Source: Pedococcus sp. 5OH_020
GTDB lineage: Bacteria > Actinomycetota > Actinomycetes > Actinomycetales > Dermatophilaceae
NCBI RefSeq assembly: GCF_027812955.1
Contig: NZ_JAPYZV010000004.1
Location: 310,001 to 374,000, forward strand
Reading direction: 5' to 3'
Length of the DNA stretch: 64,000 bases
Part shown: one piece after another, positions 54,040-63,520 of the stretch
Layout: the number at the start of each line of letters is the position of its first letter
Numbering within the stretch: position 1 is the stretch's first letter
Program-made: the position numbers and the translations under genes
The notes under the pieces: model-generated
Told to the model about the DNA's origin: nothing
Database searches by the model: none
What the model saw: the letters and a program-made list of their open reading frames with translations, nothing else

Positions 54040-55440
54040 GTGGTGACAGGCAACGGCGAGGACCTCTTCGCGGCGGCGGGTGCCGCCGCGGGCGACGGGA
54101 TGCCGACCGGCGCCGCTCTCCCTCCGCTCGCCGTGCGGATGCGGCCCGCGTCACTGGCCGAGGTACGCGGCCAGACCGCCGTCCTGCGCCCGGGAAGCCC
54201 GCTGCGCCGGCTGGTCGAGGGGTCGGGGGGTTCGGCGGGGCCGCTGTCCGCCATCATCTGGGGGCCGCCCGGCACGGGCAAGACGACGCTGGCCCACCTG
54301 GTGGCCACCTCGGCGGGACGCAGGTTCGTCGAGCTGTCCGCGGTGACGGCGGGCGTGAAGGACGTCCGCGCGGTGATGGAGCAGGCCGCCCGCGACCGGG
54401 ACCTCTACGACCGGCAGACGGTGCTGTTCCTCGACGAGATCCACCGTTTCACCAAGGCCCAGCAGGACGCCCTGCTGCCTGGGGTCGAGAACAGGCAGGT
54501 GATCCTCGTCGCCGCGACGACGGAGAACCCCTCCTTCTCGGTCATCGCGCCGCTGCTGTCGCGGTCGATGCTCATCACCCTCACCCCCCTGACCGACGAG
54601 GAGGTCGCCGACGTCCTGGCCGCCGCGGTGGTCGACGCCCGCGGGCTGGCTGGGGAGTACGTGCTCGCCGACGACGCGGCCGACCATCTGGTGAGGATCG
54701 CGGGGGGCGATGCTCGGCGGGCCCTGACTGCGCTGGAGGCGGCGGCGGGCGTGGCGCTCGACGCCGTCCCGCCCGGGTCCACGCGGGAGGGCCCCGTGGA
54801 GATCACCCTGGCGGACACCGAGCAGGCCGTGGCGTTCGCCTCCGTGCGCTACGACAGGACCGGAGACCAGCACTACGACGTCGCGTCGGCCCTGATCAAG
54901 TCGATGCGGGGCTCGGACGTCGACGCGGCGCTCCACTACCTGGCGCGGATGCTGGAGGCCGGCGAGGACCCGAGGTTCATCGCGCGGCGCGTGGTCATCG
55001 CGGCGTCCGAGGACGTCGGGATGGCCGATCCGACCGCCCTGCAGACGGCCGTGGCGGCGATGCACGCGGTGGCGCAGATCGGGATGCCGGAGGCGCGGAT
55101 CATCTTGGCGCAGGCCGTGGTCCACAACGCGCTCGCCCCCAAGTCGAACGCGGCCTACACGGGCATCAACGAGGCTGTCGCCGACGTCCGCGCCGGACGC
55201 GGCGGCCCCGTCCCGGCGCACCTGCGTGGCAGCGGGTACGCCGGCGCGGCGCGGCTCGGACACGGTGACGGGTACGTCTACGCGCACGGGGAGCCCGACG
55301 GCGTCGCCCGGCAGGACTACCTGCCGGAGGACCTTCAGGGGCACACCGACTACTACCGGCCGACGAGCCGCGGTTTCGAGGAGCGTCTGGGACCCCGATG
55401 GGAGTGGCTGAAGGAGCGGGTCCGCGGCGCACGTGGATAG
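54040..55440 (+). CDS. rarA: Replication-associated recombination protein RarA (MgsA)
   Basis: A 466-residue clamp-loader-like AAA+ ATPase acting at stalled forks. Walker A is GPPGTGKTT, Walker [11 protein letters not shown], sensor 1 AATTENPSF and the arginine-finger region LSRSMLITL. The C-terminal tetramerisation/DUF segment includes [40 protein letters not shown] and [10 protein letters not shown]. Start GTG 54040 or GTG 54043. It leads into DUF948, the small protein and alaS, an order often seen in actinobacteria. Confidence 0.92.
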   Translation: MVTGNGEDLFAAAGAAAGDGMPTGAALPPLAVRMRPASLAEVRGQTAVLRPGSPLRRLVEGSGGSAGPLSAIIWGPPGTGKTTLAHLVATSAGRRFVELSAVTAGVKDVRAVMEQAARDRDLYDRQTVLFLDEIHRFTKAQQDALLPGVENRQVILVAATTENPSFSVIAPLLSRSMLITLTPLTDEEVADVLAAAVVDARGLAGEYVLADDAADHLVRIAGGDARRALTALEAAAGVALDAVPPGSTREGPVEITLADTEQAVAFASVRYDRTGDQHYDVASALIKSMRGSDVDAALHYLARMLEAGEDPRFIARRVVIAASEDVGMADPTALQTAVAAMHAVAQIGMPEARIILAQAVVHNALAPKSNAAYTGINEAVADVRAGRGGPVPAHLRGSGYAGAARLGHGDGYVYAHGEPDGVARQDYLPEDLQGHTDYYRPTSRGFEERLGPRWEWLKERVRGARG

Positions 55441-55499
55441 TCGCAGGTCAGCGTGCGAGGCGACACGGGATGCGCCGGGAGACGTCAGCGGCGTCGGGG

Positions 55500-55505
55500 T
55501 AGGGT
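55500..55505 (+). promoter_or_regulatory. Putative -10 box (TAGGGT) of the leaderless DUF948 gene
   Basis: TAGGGT ends 7 nt before ATG 55513, with no Shine-Dalgarno between them. Confidence 0.5.
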
Positions 55506-55512
55506 TGCCGCC

Positions 55513-55905
55513 ATGGATTCAGTGAGTCTGGGCGACATCGCGGGCATGATCGCGGCGCTGGCCTTCGCGTTCCTCGTGTTCCGGCTGGGCAGCGTCATCG
55601 GGAAGGCCGGAAAGATCCTCGACGAGACGAGGATGAGCTTGCGCAGCACCACGGAGAACGTCCAGCCGACCCTGGTCAAGCTCACCGACACGGTGAGCCT
55701 CACCAACGACCAGCTTGCTCGCGTCGACGGCATCACGACCAACGTCTCTGCGATCACGACCAACGCCAGCGCGCTCACCTCGCTGTTCGCCGCCACCCTG
55801 GGCAGCCCCGTGGTCAAGGTCGCCGCCTTCACCTACGGAGTTCGCTCGGCGCTCAGCGGCGGCGGCACGCGGACCGCGGGTGGCCGTCGCCACCGCCGGG
55901 GCTGA
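55513..55905 (+). CDS. DUF948 family membrane protein
   Basis: A 130-residue protein with one N-terminal membrane helix (IAGMIAALAFAFLVFRLGSV) and a long amphipathic helix (LDETRMSLRSTTENVQPTLV ... LTNDQLARVDGITTNVSAIT), as in DUF948. The tail is Gly/Arg-rich. Related proteins are general-stress proteins in Firmicutes, but no function is proven here. It lies 6 nt before the next small gene. Confidence 0.8.
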   Translation: MDSVSLGDIAGMIAALAFAFLVFRLGSVIGKAGKILDETRMSLRSTTENVQPTLVKLTDTVSLTNDQLARVDGITTNVSAITTNASALTSLFAATLGSPVVKVAAFTYGVRSALSGGGTRTAGGRRHRRG

Positions 55906-55911
55906 TCGCCG

Positions 55912-56226
55912 ATGTCGCGCCTGTTCTGGACCGCCCTCGGCGCCGCCGTCGGGGTCTACGCGGTACGCAGGGTGAGCAAGGCCGCCCAGGCCTACACCCC
56001 GGCCGGCGTCGCCCATGGCCTCTCCGAGCTCGGTGACGGTCTCCGGGAGCTGGCTGCCGCTGTGCGCGAGGGGATGGCCGAGCGCGAGACCGAGCTGCGC
56101 CTGGCGCTCGGTATCGACGCGGGCACGGCCGACGACCCGCAGGCCGCCGCCGGTCGTCTCGACGCCGCGGCTGCCCGGACGCTGCTGGAGGACCCGACCG
56201 GCCCACGAGCCGACCGAGCTCGGTAA
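55912..56226 (+). CDS. Small conserved protein upstream of alaS (DUF6167-like)
   Basis: A 104-residue protein with a short N-terminal hydrophobic segment (LFWTALGAAVGVYAVRRVSK), then an amphipathic helix (GVAHGLSELGDGLRELAAAV) and a polar tail. Similar short proteins occur between a DUF948 gene and alaS in other actinobacteria. Function unknown. Confidence 0.65.
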   Translation: MSRLFWTALGAAVGVYAVRRVSKAAQAYTPAGVAHGLSELGDGLRELAAAVREGMAERETELRLALGIDAGTADDPQAAAGRLDAAAARTLLEDPTGPRADRAR

Positions 56227-56325
56227 GGGCGGGCGCGCCTGCGCCGCAGCCCCGGCATACCACCTGTGCCTGCCCGTACGATTCGTCATGCCCGCCGCAG
56301 GCACCCGGAAGATTCGAGTCCAACC

Positions 56326-59028
56326 ATGGAAACCGCCGAGATCAGGCGCCGCTTCCTCTCGTTCTACGAGAGCAAGGGCCACACGGTCGTCCCCTCCGCC
56401 CCGCTGCTCTACGACGACCCGAACCTGTTGTTCGTCAATGCCGGGATGGTGCCGTTCAAGCCGTACTTCCTCGGGCAGCAGACCCCACAGTGGGACCGTG
56501 CCACGTCGGTGCAGAAGTGTGTCCGTACCGGGGACATCGAGGAGGTCGGCAAGACCTCCAGGCACGGGACGTTCTTCCAGATGAACGGCAACTTCTCCTT
56601 CGGCGACTACTTCAAGGAAGGCGCCATCACCCTGGCGTGGGAGCTCATCACCACCTCCCAGGAGCGCGGCGGCTTCGGCCTCGACCCGGACAAGATCTGG
56701 CCGACCGTGTACGACGAGGACGACGAGGCGTTCGACCTGTGGAAGAGCACCATCGGCGTTCCCCAGGAGCGCATCGTGCGCCGCGGGAAGCTCGACAACT
56801 ACTGGCACATGGGCGTTCCCGGGCCCGGCGGCCCGTGCAGCGAGATCTACCTCGACCGAGGGCCTGAGTACGGCCGCGAGGGCGGCCCGGCGGTCGACGA
56901 GGACCGGTACCTGGAGTTCTGGAACCTCGTGTTCATGCAGTACGAGCTGTCCTCGGTCCGGGCGAAGGACGACTTCGACATCTCAGGCGACCTGCCCAAG
57001 CGCAACATCGACACAGGCATGGGCCTGGAGCGGATGGCCACGCTGCTGCAGGGGGTGGACAACCTCTACGAGATCGACGAGGTGTACCCGGTCCTGAACC
57101 GCGCGGCGGAGCTGACGGGCAAGACGTACGGCGCGCACTCGGGGCACGCCGCGAGCGAGTCGCACCCCGACGACGTCCGGCTGCGCGTGGTGGCCGACCA
57201 CGTGCGGTCCAGCCTGATGCTCATCGGTGACGGCGTCACACCGGGCAACGAGGGTCGGGGCTACGTGCTGCGCCGGATGCTGCGCCGCGCCGTCCGCTCC
57301 ATGCGGCTGCTCGGGTTCGACGAGCCCAGCCTGCCGCTGCTGCTGCCCGTGTCGATGGAGCGGATGCGGAACTCCTACCCCGAGCTGGAGAGCGGCTTCG
57401 ACCGGATCTCCTCGATCGCGTACGCCGAGGAGGAGGCCTTCCGTCGCACCCTCGCGTCCGGGACGACGATCCTGGACACGGCGGTCTCGCGGACGAGGGC
57501 CTCGGGAGGCACCACGCTGCCCGGCGACGAGGCCTTCGCGCTTCACGACACCTACGGCTTCCCCATCGACCTGACCCTCGAGATGGCCGCCGAGCAGGGC
57601 TTGGAGGTGGACCGGGCGGGCTTCACCAGGCTCATGCAGGAGCAGCGTGAGCGTGCCAAGGCCGACGCCAAGGCGAAGAGGGGCGGCCACGCCAACACCG
57701 AGGTATGGCGCGACCTGCGCGCTAAGGGCGCCACGGACTGGCGCGCGTACCAGGAGCTCACCACCGAGGCCAGCGTGGTGGGGCTGGTGCTGGACGGGGT
57801 CGCCGTCCCGGAGCTCGAACCGGGTCAGCGGGGCCACGTCGTCCTGGACCGCACGCCGTTCTACGCGGAGTCCGGTGGTCAGATCGCCGACGAGGGGGTC
57901 ATCACGGCCGACCGGGCGCACCTGAAGGTCGTCGACGTGCAACGCCCGGTCAAGGGCCTGGTGGCGCACACGGTCGAGGTGCTCACGGGACCGGTGCGCG
58001 TCGGCCAGGAGGTGTCGGCGGAGGTCGACCCGGAGTGGCGCGTCTCGGCGTGCCAAGCGCACTCGGGCACCCACGTCGTCCACGCCGCGCTGCGCCAGGT
58101 GCTGGGCCCGTCAGCGCTGCAGTCCGGCTCGTACAACAAGCCGGGCTACCTCAGGCTCGACTTCGCCTGGGGACAGGCGCTGTCGCCGGAGACGCGCAGC
58201 GAGATCGAGGAGGTGGCCAACCTCGCGGTCCGTCGGGACCTGCCCGTGTCTGCGCAGTACATGACGCTTCCCCAGGCGCGCGAGCTCGGTGCGCTGGCGC
58301 TGTTCGGCGAGACGTACGACGAGGAGGTGCGGGTCATCGAGATCGGTGGCCCGTGGTCCCGTGAGCTGTGTGGTGGGACGCACGTGAGCCACTCCTCCCA
58401 GATCGGCGCGTTGTCCGTGACGGGGGAGTCCTCCGTCGGCTCGGGGGTGCGCCGGCTGGAGGCGTTCGTGGGCATGGAGGCCCTGAGGTACCTCGCCAAG
58501 GAGCGTGCCCTCGTCGCCGAGCTCACCGACATCGTCAAGGTGCAGCCCGGTGAGCTCAAGGAGCGGGTCGCCGCACTGGTCGCGCGCGTCCGGGAGGCGG
58601 AGCGCGAGCTCGAGCGGATGCGGCGTGAGCAGGTGCAGGCCCGCACCGGCAGGCTGGTCGAGTACGCCCGCGACCTCGGTGGCATCCGGGTGCTGACGCA
58701 CGACGCGGGCGAGGGAGCGAGCGCCGACGACCTGCGCACCATGGCCCTGGACCTTCGGGCGCGGCTGGGCGAGTCCGCCCCGGCCGTGATCGCGCTCACC
58801 GGAGTGGCCAAGGGCCGTCCCGGCGTCGTGGTCGCCACCAACGCGGGCGCCCGGGACCGTGGCGTCAAGGCGGGGGCCCTCGTCCGCGTTGCCGCGCAGG
58901 CCCTCGGTGGCGGTGGCGGCGGCAAGGACGACCTGGCGCAGGGCGGCGGCACCGACCCGGCCAGGACGGGTGAGGCGCTGGGCCAGATCGACCGCGTGGT
59001 CCGCGAGGCAGCAGGGATCGAGGGGTGA
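56326..59028 (+). CDS. alaS: Alanine--tRNA ligase
   Basis: A full-length 900-residue enzyme. The class II core begins METAEIRRRFLSFYESKGHT and has motif 2 (GKTSRHGTFFQMNGNFSFGD) and motif 3 (RNIDTGMGLERMATLLQG). The editing domain has zinc ligands in HSGTHVVHAA and CGGTHVSH. The C-terminal DHHA1-type domain is present (GGGGGKDDLAQGGGTDP). ATG 56326 is preferred over an upstream in-frame start at 56266. TACGAT 56277-56282 may be its -10 box. Confidence 0.96.
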   Translation: METAEIRRRFLSFYESKGHTVVPSAPLLYDDPNLLFVNAGMVPFKPYFLGQQTPQWDRATSVQKCVRTGDIEEVGKTSRHGTFFQMNGNFSFGDYFKEGAITLAWELITTSQERGGFGLDPDKIWPTVYDEDDEAFDLWKSTIGVPQERIVRRGKLDNYWHMGVPGPGGPCSEIYLDRGPEYGREGGPAVDEDRYLEFWNLVFMQYELSSVRAKDDFDISGDLPKRNIDTGMGLERMATLLQGVDNLYEIDEVYPVLNRAAELTGKTYGAHSGHAASESHPDDVRLRVVADHVRSSLMLIGDGVTPGNEGRGYVLRRMLRRAVRSMRLLGFDEPSLPLLLPVSMERMRNSYPELESGFDRISSIAYAEEEAFRRTLASGTTILDTAVSRTRASGGTTLPGDEAFALHDTYGFPIDLTLEMAAEQGLEVDRAGFTRLMQEQRERAKADAKAKRGGHANTEVWRDLRAKGATDWRAYQELTTEASVVGLVLDGVAVPELEPGQRGHVVLDRTPFYAESGGQIADEGVITADRAHLKVVDVQRPVKGLVAHTVEVLTGPVRVGQEVSAEVDPEWRVSACQAHSGTHVVHAALRQVLGPSALQSGSYNKPGYLRLDFAWGQALSPETRSEIEEVANLAVRRDLPVSAQYMTLPQARELGALALFGETYDEEVRVIEIGGPWSRELCGGTHVSHSSQIGALSVTGESSVGSGVRRLEAFVGMEALRYLAKERALVAELTDIVKVQPGELKERVAALVARVREAERELERMRREQVQARTGRLVEYARDLGGIRVLTHDAGEGASADDLRTMALDLRARLGESAPAVIALTGVAKGRPGVVVATNAGARDRGVKAGALVRVAAQALGGGGGGKDDLAQGGGTDPARTGEALGQIDRVVREAAGIEG

Positions 59029-59546
59029 GCCCCGCCGCCCGCGAGGGTGTGCGGATCGGCGTCGACGTCGGCTCGGTCCGGGTCGGCGTGGCGGCCAGCG
59101 ACCCCTCGGGACTCATCGCCACGCCGGTCCGCACGGTCGCGCGCGCCCGCGACGACGCCGGTGGGAGCGCGCCCGACCTCGAGGAGATCGTGGCTCTGGT
59201 GCGGGAGCTCGGCGCGATGGAGGTGGTCGTCGGGCTGCCGCGGTCGCTGTCGGGAGCACAAGGAAAGGCGGCCGTGACGGCGCGCACGTATGCTGGGCGG
59301 TTGGCGGTCCGGGTCGCCCCCGTGCCGGTCCGGCTCGTGGACGAGCGCCTCACTACCGTGGAGGCGCATCGCTCACTGCGGGAGAGCGGGATGGACGGCC
59401 GACGGCAGCGGTCGGTCGTCGACCAGGCCGCGGCGGTGGTGATCCTGCAGGTCGCCCTGGATGCAGAGCGCGGCTCCGGGCGCCCGCCCGGCGAGCTGGT
59501 GAGAACTGACGGGCGCAAGCCCCGGACGAAGGACAGACACCGATGA
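59025..59546 (+). CDS. ruvX: RuvX/YqgF-family RNase H-fold protein
   Basis: A 173-residue protein starting at GTG 59025 in the alaS stop. Motifs: RIGVDVGSVRVGVAASDPSG (first acidic residue), EVVVGLPRSLSG, VRLVDERLTTVEAHRSL and DQAAAVVILQ with the last Asp. YqgF proteins act as nucleases in 16S 3'-end maturation or as Holliday-junction resolvases. Order alaS-ruvX-mltG is typical of Gram-positive bacteria. Confidence 0.93.
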   Translation: MSPAAREGVRIGVDVGSVRVGVAASDPSGLIATPVRTVARARDDAGGSAPDLEEIVALVRELGAMEVVVGLPRSLSGAQGKAAVTARTYAGRLAVRVAPVPVRLVDERLTTVEAHRSLRESGMDGRRQRSVVDQAAAVVILQVALDAERGSGRPPGELVRTDGRKPRTKDRHR

Positions 59547-60724
59547 CCGAGCCCCATCTGGAGCACTCGATCTTCGGGGGGACCGAGCACGAGGAGGCCG
59601 GGGGGCACCACGAGGGCCGGCCTGTGCGGGGGCGCCCGCCGCGTCGCCGTCCCCGCCGTCGAGGGCGGCGGCTGGGGATCCTCGTGGCAGCTCTGGCGAT
59701 CGTCGCGGTGGCCGCCTTCGCGGCGTACACCGTCCTGCGGCCGGTGGTCGACGGCTTCCTGGAGAGCAACGACTACCCGGGGCCGGGCACCGGGCGGGTC
59801 CAGGTCGTCGTCAACGAGGGGGACACCGGGCGGGCGATCGGGGCCACCTTGGTCAAGGCGGATGTCGTCAAGAGCGCCAAGGCGTTCCTCGCCGCTGCGG
59901 CGAAGGACAAGCGGTCCGCGGCCATCCAGCCCGGCACCTACTCGCTCAGGAAGCAGATGGCGGCCAAGGGCGCTCTCGCCGTGCTCGTCGACCCCAGGAA
60001 CCGCACCGTGCCCCGGGTCACCGTCCGCGAGGGCCTGTGGAAGAACGAGGTGTTCGCCGCCCTCTCCAAGGGCACCGGCGTGCCGGTCGCGCAGTACCGT
60101 GCCGCCGCGAAGGACGCCCAGGCCATCGGCCTCCCGGCGTCGGCCAAGGGCAACGTGGAAGGGTTCCTGTACCCGTCCACGTACGAGTTCCCCGCGAAGT
60201 CGACAGCCGCCGAGCAGCTCAAGATCATGGTCGCCAAGGCCGTGCAGGAGCTGGACTCCGCCGGCGTGCCCGAGGCGAGCTACCAGCGGACGCTGACCGT
60301 GGCTTCCATCGTGGAGGGCGAGGCGGGGGTCGCTGACCGGGGGAAGGTCGCCAGGGTGGTGGAGAACAGGCTGCGGAACCCGGACGGGCCCACCGTGGGG
60401 CTGCTCCAGATGGACTCGACGGTCAACTACGCGCTGCAGAAGCGAGGCAACCTCACCAAGCCCGAGTACGACCGGGCGAAGTCCAGCCCGTACGACACCT
60501 ACGCGAACAAGGGCCTGCCGCCCGGACCGATCGGAAACCCGGGAGCCAAGGCCATCGAGGCGGCGGCGCACCCCACGCCGGGACCCTGGTACTACTTCGT
60601 CACCGTCAACTACGACACCGGCGAGACCCGCTTCGCCGCCACGCAGGCGGAGCACGACCGCAACAACGCACAGCGCCAGCAGTGGTGCGACGCGCACAAG
60701 CCGAAGTGCGAGGGCGGTGGCTGA
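59543..60724 (+). CDS. mltG: Endolytic murein transglycosylase MltG
   Basis: A 393-residue protein: a basic cytoplasmic tail (RPPRRRPRRRGRRLG), one membrane helix (ILVAALAIVAVAAFAAYTVL), a LysM-like region and the YceG domain. The catalytic Glu is in ASIVEGEAGV, and LQMDSTVNYAL and YDTYANKGLPPGPIGNPG are diagnostic. It cuts nascent glycan strands and ends their elongation. ATG 59543 overlaps the ruvX stop by 4 nt. Confidence 0.94.
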   Translation: MTEPHLEHSIFGGTEHEEAGGHHEGRPVRGRPPRRRPRRRGRRLGILVAALAIVAVAAFAAYTVLRPVVDGFLESNDYPGPGTGRVQVVVNEGDTGRAIGATLVKADVVKSAKAFLAAAAKDKRSAAIQPGTYSLRKQMAAKGALAVLVDPRNRTVPRVTVREGLWKNEVFAALSKGTGVPVAQYRAAAKDAQAIGLPASAKGNVEGFLYPSTYEFPAKSTAAEQLKIMVAKAVQELDSAGVPEASYQRTLTVASIVEGEAGVADRGKVARVVENRLRNPDGPTVGLLQMDSTVNYALQKRGNLTKPEYDRAKSSPYDTYANKGLPPGPIGNPGAKAIEAAAHPTPGPWYYFVTVNYDTGETRFAATQAEHDRNNAQRQQWCDAHKPKCEGGG

Positions 60725-61535
60725 GCCGCGGCGCGCCGCGGTCCTCGGTCGGCCGGTCAGCCACTCCCTGTCACCCGTCCTGCACTCGGCGGGCTACCGC
60801 TCGCTGGGGCTCGCCGAGTGGTCGTACGGCGCCCACGAGGTGGGAGAGACGGAGCTCGCCGCGTGGGTCGGGGCCCTCGACGGCTCTTGGCGCGGCCTGA
60901 GCCTGACGATGCCCCTCAAGGAGGTCGCCTTCAAGGTGGCCACCTCCGTCACCGACACCGCACGCGTCACCGGGGCGATCAACACCCTGGTGCGCCGCGA
61001 CGGCGAGGGCTGGGAGGGGCACAACACGGACGTGAGGGGAGTGGAGGCCGCCCTGGCCGACGTCGCGCACGACGGCACGGCGACACTGCTGGGTGGTGGT
61101 GCCACCGCTCGCTCGGCGATCGTGGCCCTCGCCGCCCTGGGCGTCCGGCGGGTGCGGCTCGCCGTGCGTGCGCAGCCGCGCCCGGAGACGCTGCGCCTGG
61201 CCGTCCAGACCGGGGTCGCGGTCGAGACCGTCCCGCTGGCGTCGTGGGGGGCCCACCTGCTCGGCGGCCTCGTGGTGAGCACCCTTCCCCCTGAGGCCGG
61301 GGAGCCGGCCGCCCGTGCCTTGGGAAGCGGTCGGCGCACGGGGACGCTGCTGGACGTCGTGTATGCCGACTGGCCCACTCCGCTGGCGCGAGCCGCCGCA
61401 GCAGCCGGTCTGGACGTGGTCTCGGGGCTGGACATGCTCGTGTACCAGGCCGCCGAGCAGTTCCGGCTCTTCACCGGCCACGTGGCACCGGTCCAGGCCA
61501 TGTACGCCGCCGGCCGACAGGCGCTCGGCCGGTGA
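60717..61535 (+). CDS. aroE: Shikimate dehydrogenase
   Basis: A 272-residue enzyme reducing 3-dehydroshikimate with NADPH. The shikimate-binding segment is LGRPVSHSLSPVLHSAGYRS, the catalytic Lys is in LTMPLKEVAF and the Asp in HNTDVRGVEAA. The NADP loop is LLGGGATARSAIVALA, slightly different from the usual GAGGA form. GTG 60717 overlaps mltG by 8 nt. It heads an aroE-(peptidase)-aroC-aroK cluster. Confidence 0.92.
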   Translation: MAEPRRAAVLGRPVSHSLSPVLHSAGYRSLGLAEWSYGAHEVGETELAAWVGALDGSWRGLSLTMPLKEVAFKVATSVTDTARVTGAINTLVRRDGEGWEGHNTDVRGVEAALADVAHDGTATLLGGGATARSAIVALAALGVRRVRLAVRAQPRPETLRLAVQTGVAVETVPLASWGAHLLGGLVVSTLPPEAGEPAARALGSGRRTGTLLDVVYADWPTPLARAAAAAGLDVVSGLDMLVYQAAEQFRLFTGHVAPVQAMYAAGRQALGR

Positions 61536-61563
61536 TGGCCCGTGATGGTCGGGTGACCGTCCG

Positions 61564-62259
61564 ATGATCGTCCTGGGGTCGGGCGCCCACACCGCCGGCT
61601 GGCTCCTGGCGCTCTTCGGAGTCCTGGGCGCGCTCGTCGGCTGGTACACCGGACGACAGCTGGCCACCGGTGGGTACCGGATCACCTCGGACGACGCGGG
61701 CGCCCTGCCGCGCCACGCGTGGTGGCCTGCGGTCGCTCTCGCGGTGCTGTGGGGGTTCCTGGCGTGGCGGGTCGGGGACGTGGCCGGCTGGGCCGCCCTA
61801 CCGGCGTACCTCCTCTTCGCCTGGCTGACCGTCGCCCTGATCTGGATCGACGCGGACGTTCACCGGTTGCCCGACGGGCTGGTCCTCCCGGCGTACCCGG
61901 CGCTGCTCGTGCTCGTCGGGGTGGCCACCCTCGGCCTGGGGGACTGGCGCCCCCTGGTCCGGGCGCTGCTCTGCCTTGCGGTCATGTACGCGCTCTACTT
62001 CGTCATGGCGATCGCCTCTCCCGGGTCGCTGGGGTTCGGCGACGTCAAGCTCTCCGGGCTCATCGGGCTGGTGCTGGGCTGGTGGGGCCTCGGTACGGCC
62101 GTCATGGGGCTGCTCGCGGGGTTCGTCGTCGGCGGTGTGCTGGCGGTCGTCATGCTCGTGGGACGCCGCGTCGGCCTCCGCTCGCACATAGCGTTCGGGC
62201 CGTCGATGCTGCTCGGGGCGCTGCTGGCGCTGGCGGTCGAGTACCAGCTGGTGGCCTAG
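61564..62259 (+). CDS. Prepilin peptidase-like A24 membrane protease
   Basis: A 231-residue membrane protein with about six or seven helices. It has both catalytic Asp motifs: [10 protein letters not shown] and [14 protein letters not shown] (GxGDxK). The cytoplasmic Cys-rich methylase domain of full PilD is missing, so it is the short TadV/archaeal-like form. No pilin or secretion genes are in view; in actinobacteria such a gene commonly sits between aroE and aroC. Its substrate is likely a Tad or type IV-like pilin elsewhere. Confidence 0.85.
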   Translation: MIVLGSGAHTAGWLLALFGVLGALVGWYTGRQLATGGYRITSDDAGALPRHAWWPAVALAVLWGFLAWRVGDVAGWAALPAYLLFAWLTVALIWIDADVHRLPDGLVLPAYPALLVLVGVATLGLGDWRPLVRALLCLAVMYALYFVMAIASPGSLGFGDVKLSGLIGLVLGWWGLGTAVMGLLAGFVVGGVLAVVMLVGRRVGLRSHIAFGPSMLLGALLALAVEYQLVA

Positions 62260-62296
62260 CCGTGGGGGTCCGCAGCCTGCATGGGAGGATCGGCGC

Positions 62297-63520
62297 ATGC
62301 TCCGCTGGCTGACCGCAGGTGAGTCCCACGGCCCGGCTCTGCTGGCCACGGTCGAGGGGTTGCCTGCCGGTGTGGAGGTGACCACCAAGGACGTGGCTGC
62401 CGCGCTGGCCCGGCGCCGGCTGGGGTTCGGTCGGGGGGCCCGGATGAAGTTCGAGCAGGACGAGGTCGAGCTCCTCGGGGGCGTCCGGCACGGGGTCACC
62501 ATGGGGTCGCCCATCGCGATCCGGATCGGCAACACCGAGTGGCCGAAGTGGGAGACCGTGATGGCGCCGGACCCCGTCTCGGACGAGGCGTTCGCCGCCT
62601 CCGACGACGTCAACGCGGAGAAGGAGGTGGCCCGGAACCGGCCGCTGACCCGGCCGAGGCCTGGTCACGCGGACCTCGTGGGCATGCAGAAGTACGGTTT
62701 CGGCGACGCCCGCCCCGTCCTGGAGCGCGCGTCGGCGCGGGAGACCGCAGCCAGGGTCGCGCTCGGCGAGGTGGCTTCGCGCTTCCTCGACCAGGCGTAC
62801 GGGATCAGGCTCGTCTCGCACACCGTGGCCATCGGGACCGCGGGCGTGGGCGAGGAAGCAGTGCTGCCCACGCCCGAGCAGGTGGAGCAGATCGACGCGG
62901 ACCCGGTCCGCACGCTGGACGCCGCCGCGTCGGCGGCCATGGTGGCCGAGGTCGAGGCCGCCAAGAAGGACGGGGACACGCTCGGTGGCGTCGTGGAGGT
63001 GCTCGCCTACGGCGTGCCGCCGGGGCTCGGCTCCCACGTCCACTGGGACCGCAGGCTCGACGCCCAGCTCGCCGCGGCGCTGATGAGCATCCAGGCGATC
63101 AAGGGAGTGGAGGTCGGGGACGGCTTCCGCACCGCCGCGCGCCGCGGGTCGGCGGCGCACGACGAGATGGAACGCGCCGGCGACGGCACCATCGTGCGTC
63201 GCACCGGCCGTGCGGGCGGGACGGAGGGCGGGATGTCGACCGGCGACGTACTGCGCGTGCGCGCCGCGATGAAGCCGATCTCGACGGTGCCTAGGGCGCT
63301 CGACACGGTCGACACGACCGGTGCCGACGCAGCCAAGGCCATCCACCAGCGTTCGGACGTGTGCGCGGTCCCGGCCGCGGGTGTCGTCGCGGAGGCGATG
63401 GTCGCTCTCGTCCTCGCACAGGCCTGCCTGGAGAAGTTCGGCGGGGACTCGGTGGCCGAGACGGCCCGCAACCACGCGGCCTACCTGGCCTCGGTCCCCG
63501 AGGCGATGCGCACGTGGTGA
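62297..63520 (+). CDS. aroC: Chorismate synthase
   Basis: A 407-residue FMN-dependent enzyme turning EPSP into chorismate. It starts [20 protein letters not shown] and contains [52 protein letters not shown] and the C-terminal [20 protein letters not shown] with [23 protein letters not shown] 62297 has GGGAGG 62283-62288 eight bases upstream. Its stop overlaps aroK. Confidence 0.96.
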   Translation: MLRWLTAGESHGPALLATVEGLPAGVEVTTKDVAAALARRRLGFGRGARMKFEQDEVELLGGVRHGVTMGSPIAIRIGNTEWPKWETVMAPDPVSDEAFAASDDVNAEKEVARNRPLTRPRPGHADLVGMQKYGFGDARPVLERASARETAARVALGEVASRFLDQAYGIRLVSHTVAIGTAGVGEEAVLPTPEQVEQIDADPVRTLDAAASAAMVAEVEAAKKDGDTLGGVVEVLAYGVPPGLGSHVHWDRRLDAQLAAALMSIQAIKGVEVGDGFRTAARRGSAAHDEMERAGDGTIVRRTGRAGGTEGGMSTGDVLRVRAAMKPISTVPRALDTVDTTGADAAKAIHQRSDVCAVPAAGVVAEAMVALVLAQACLEKFGGDSVAETARNHAAYLASVPEAMRTW

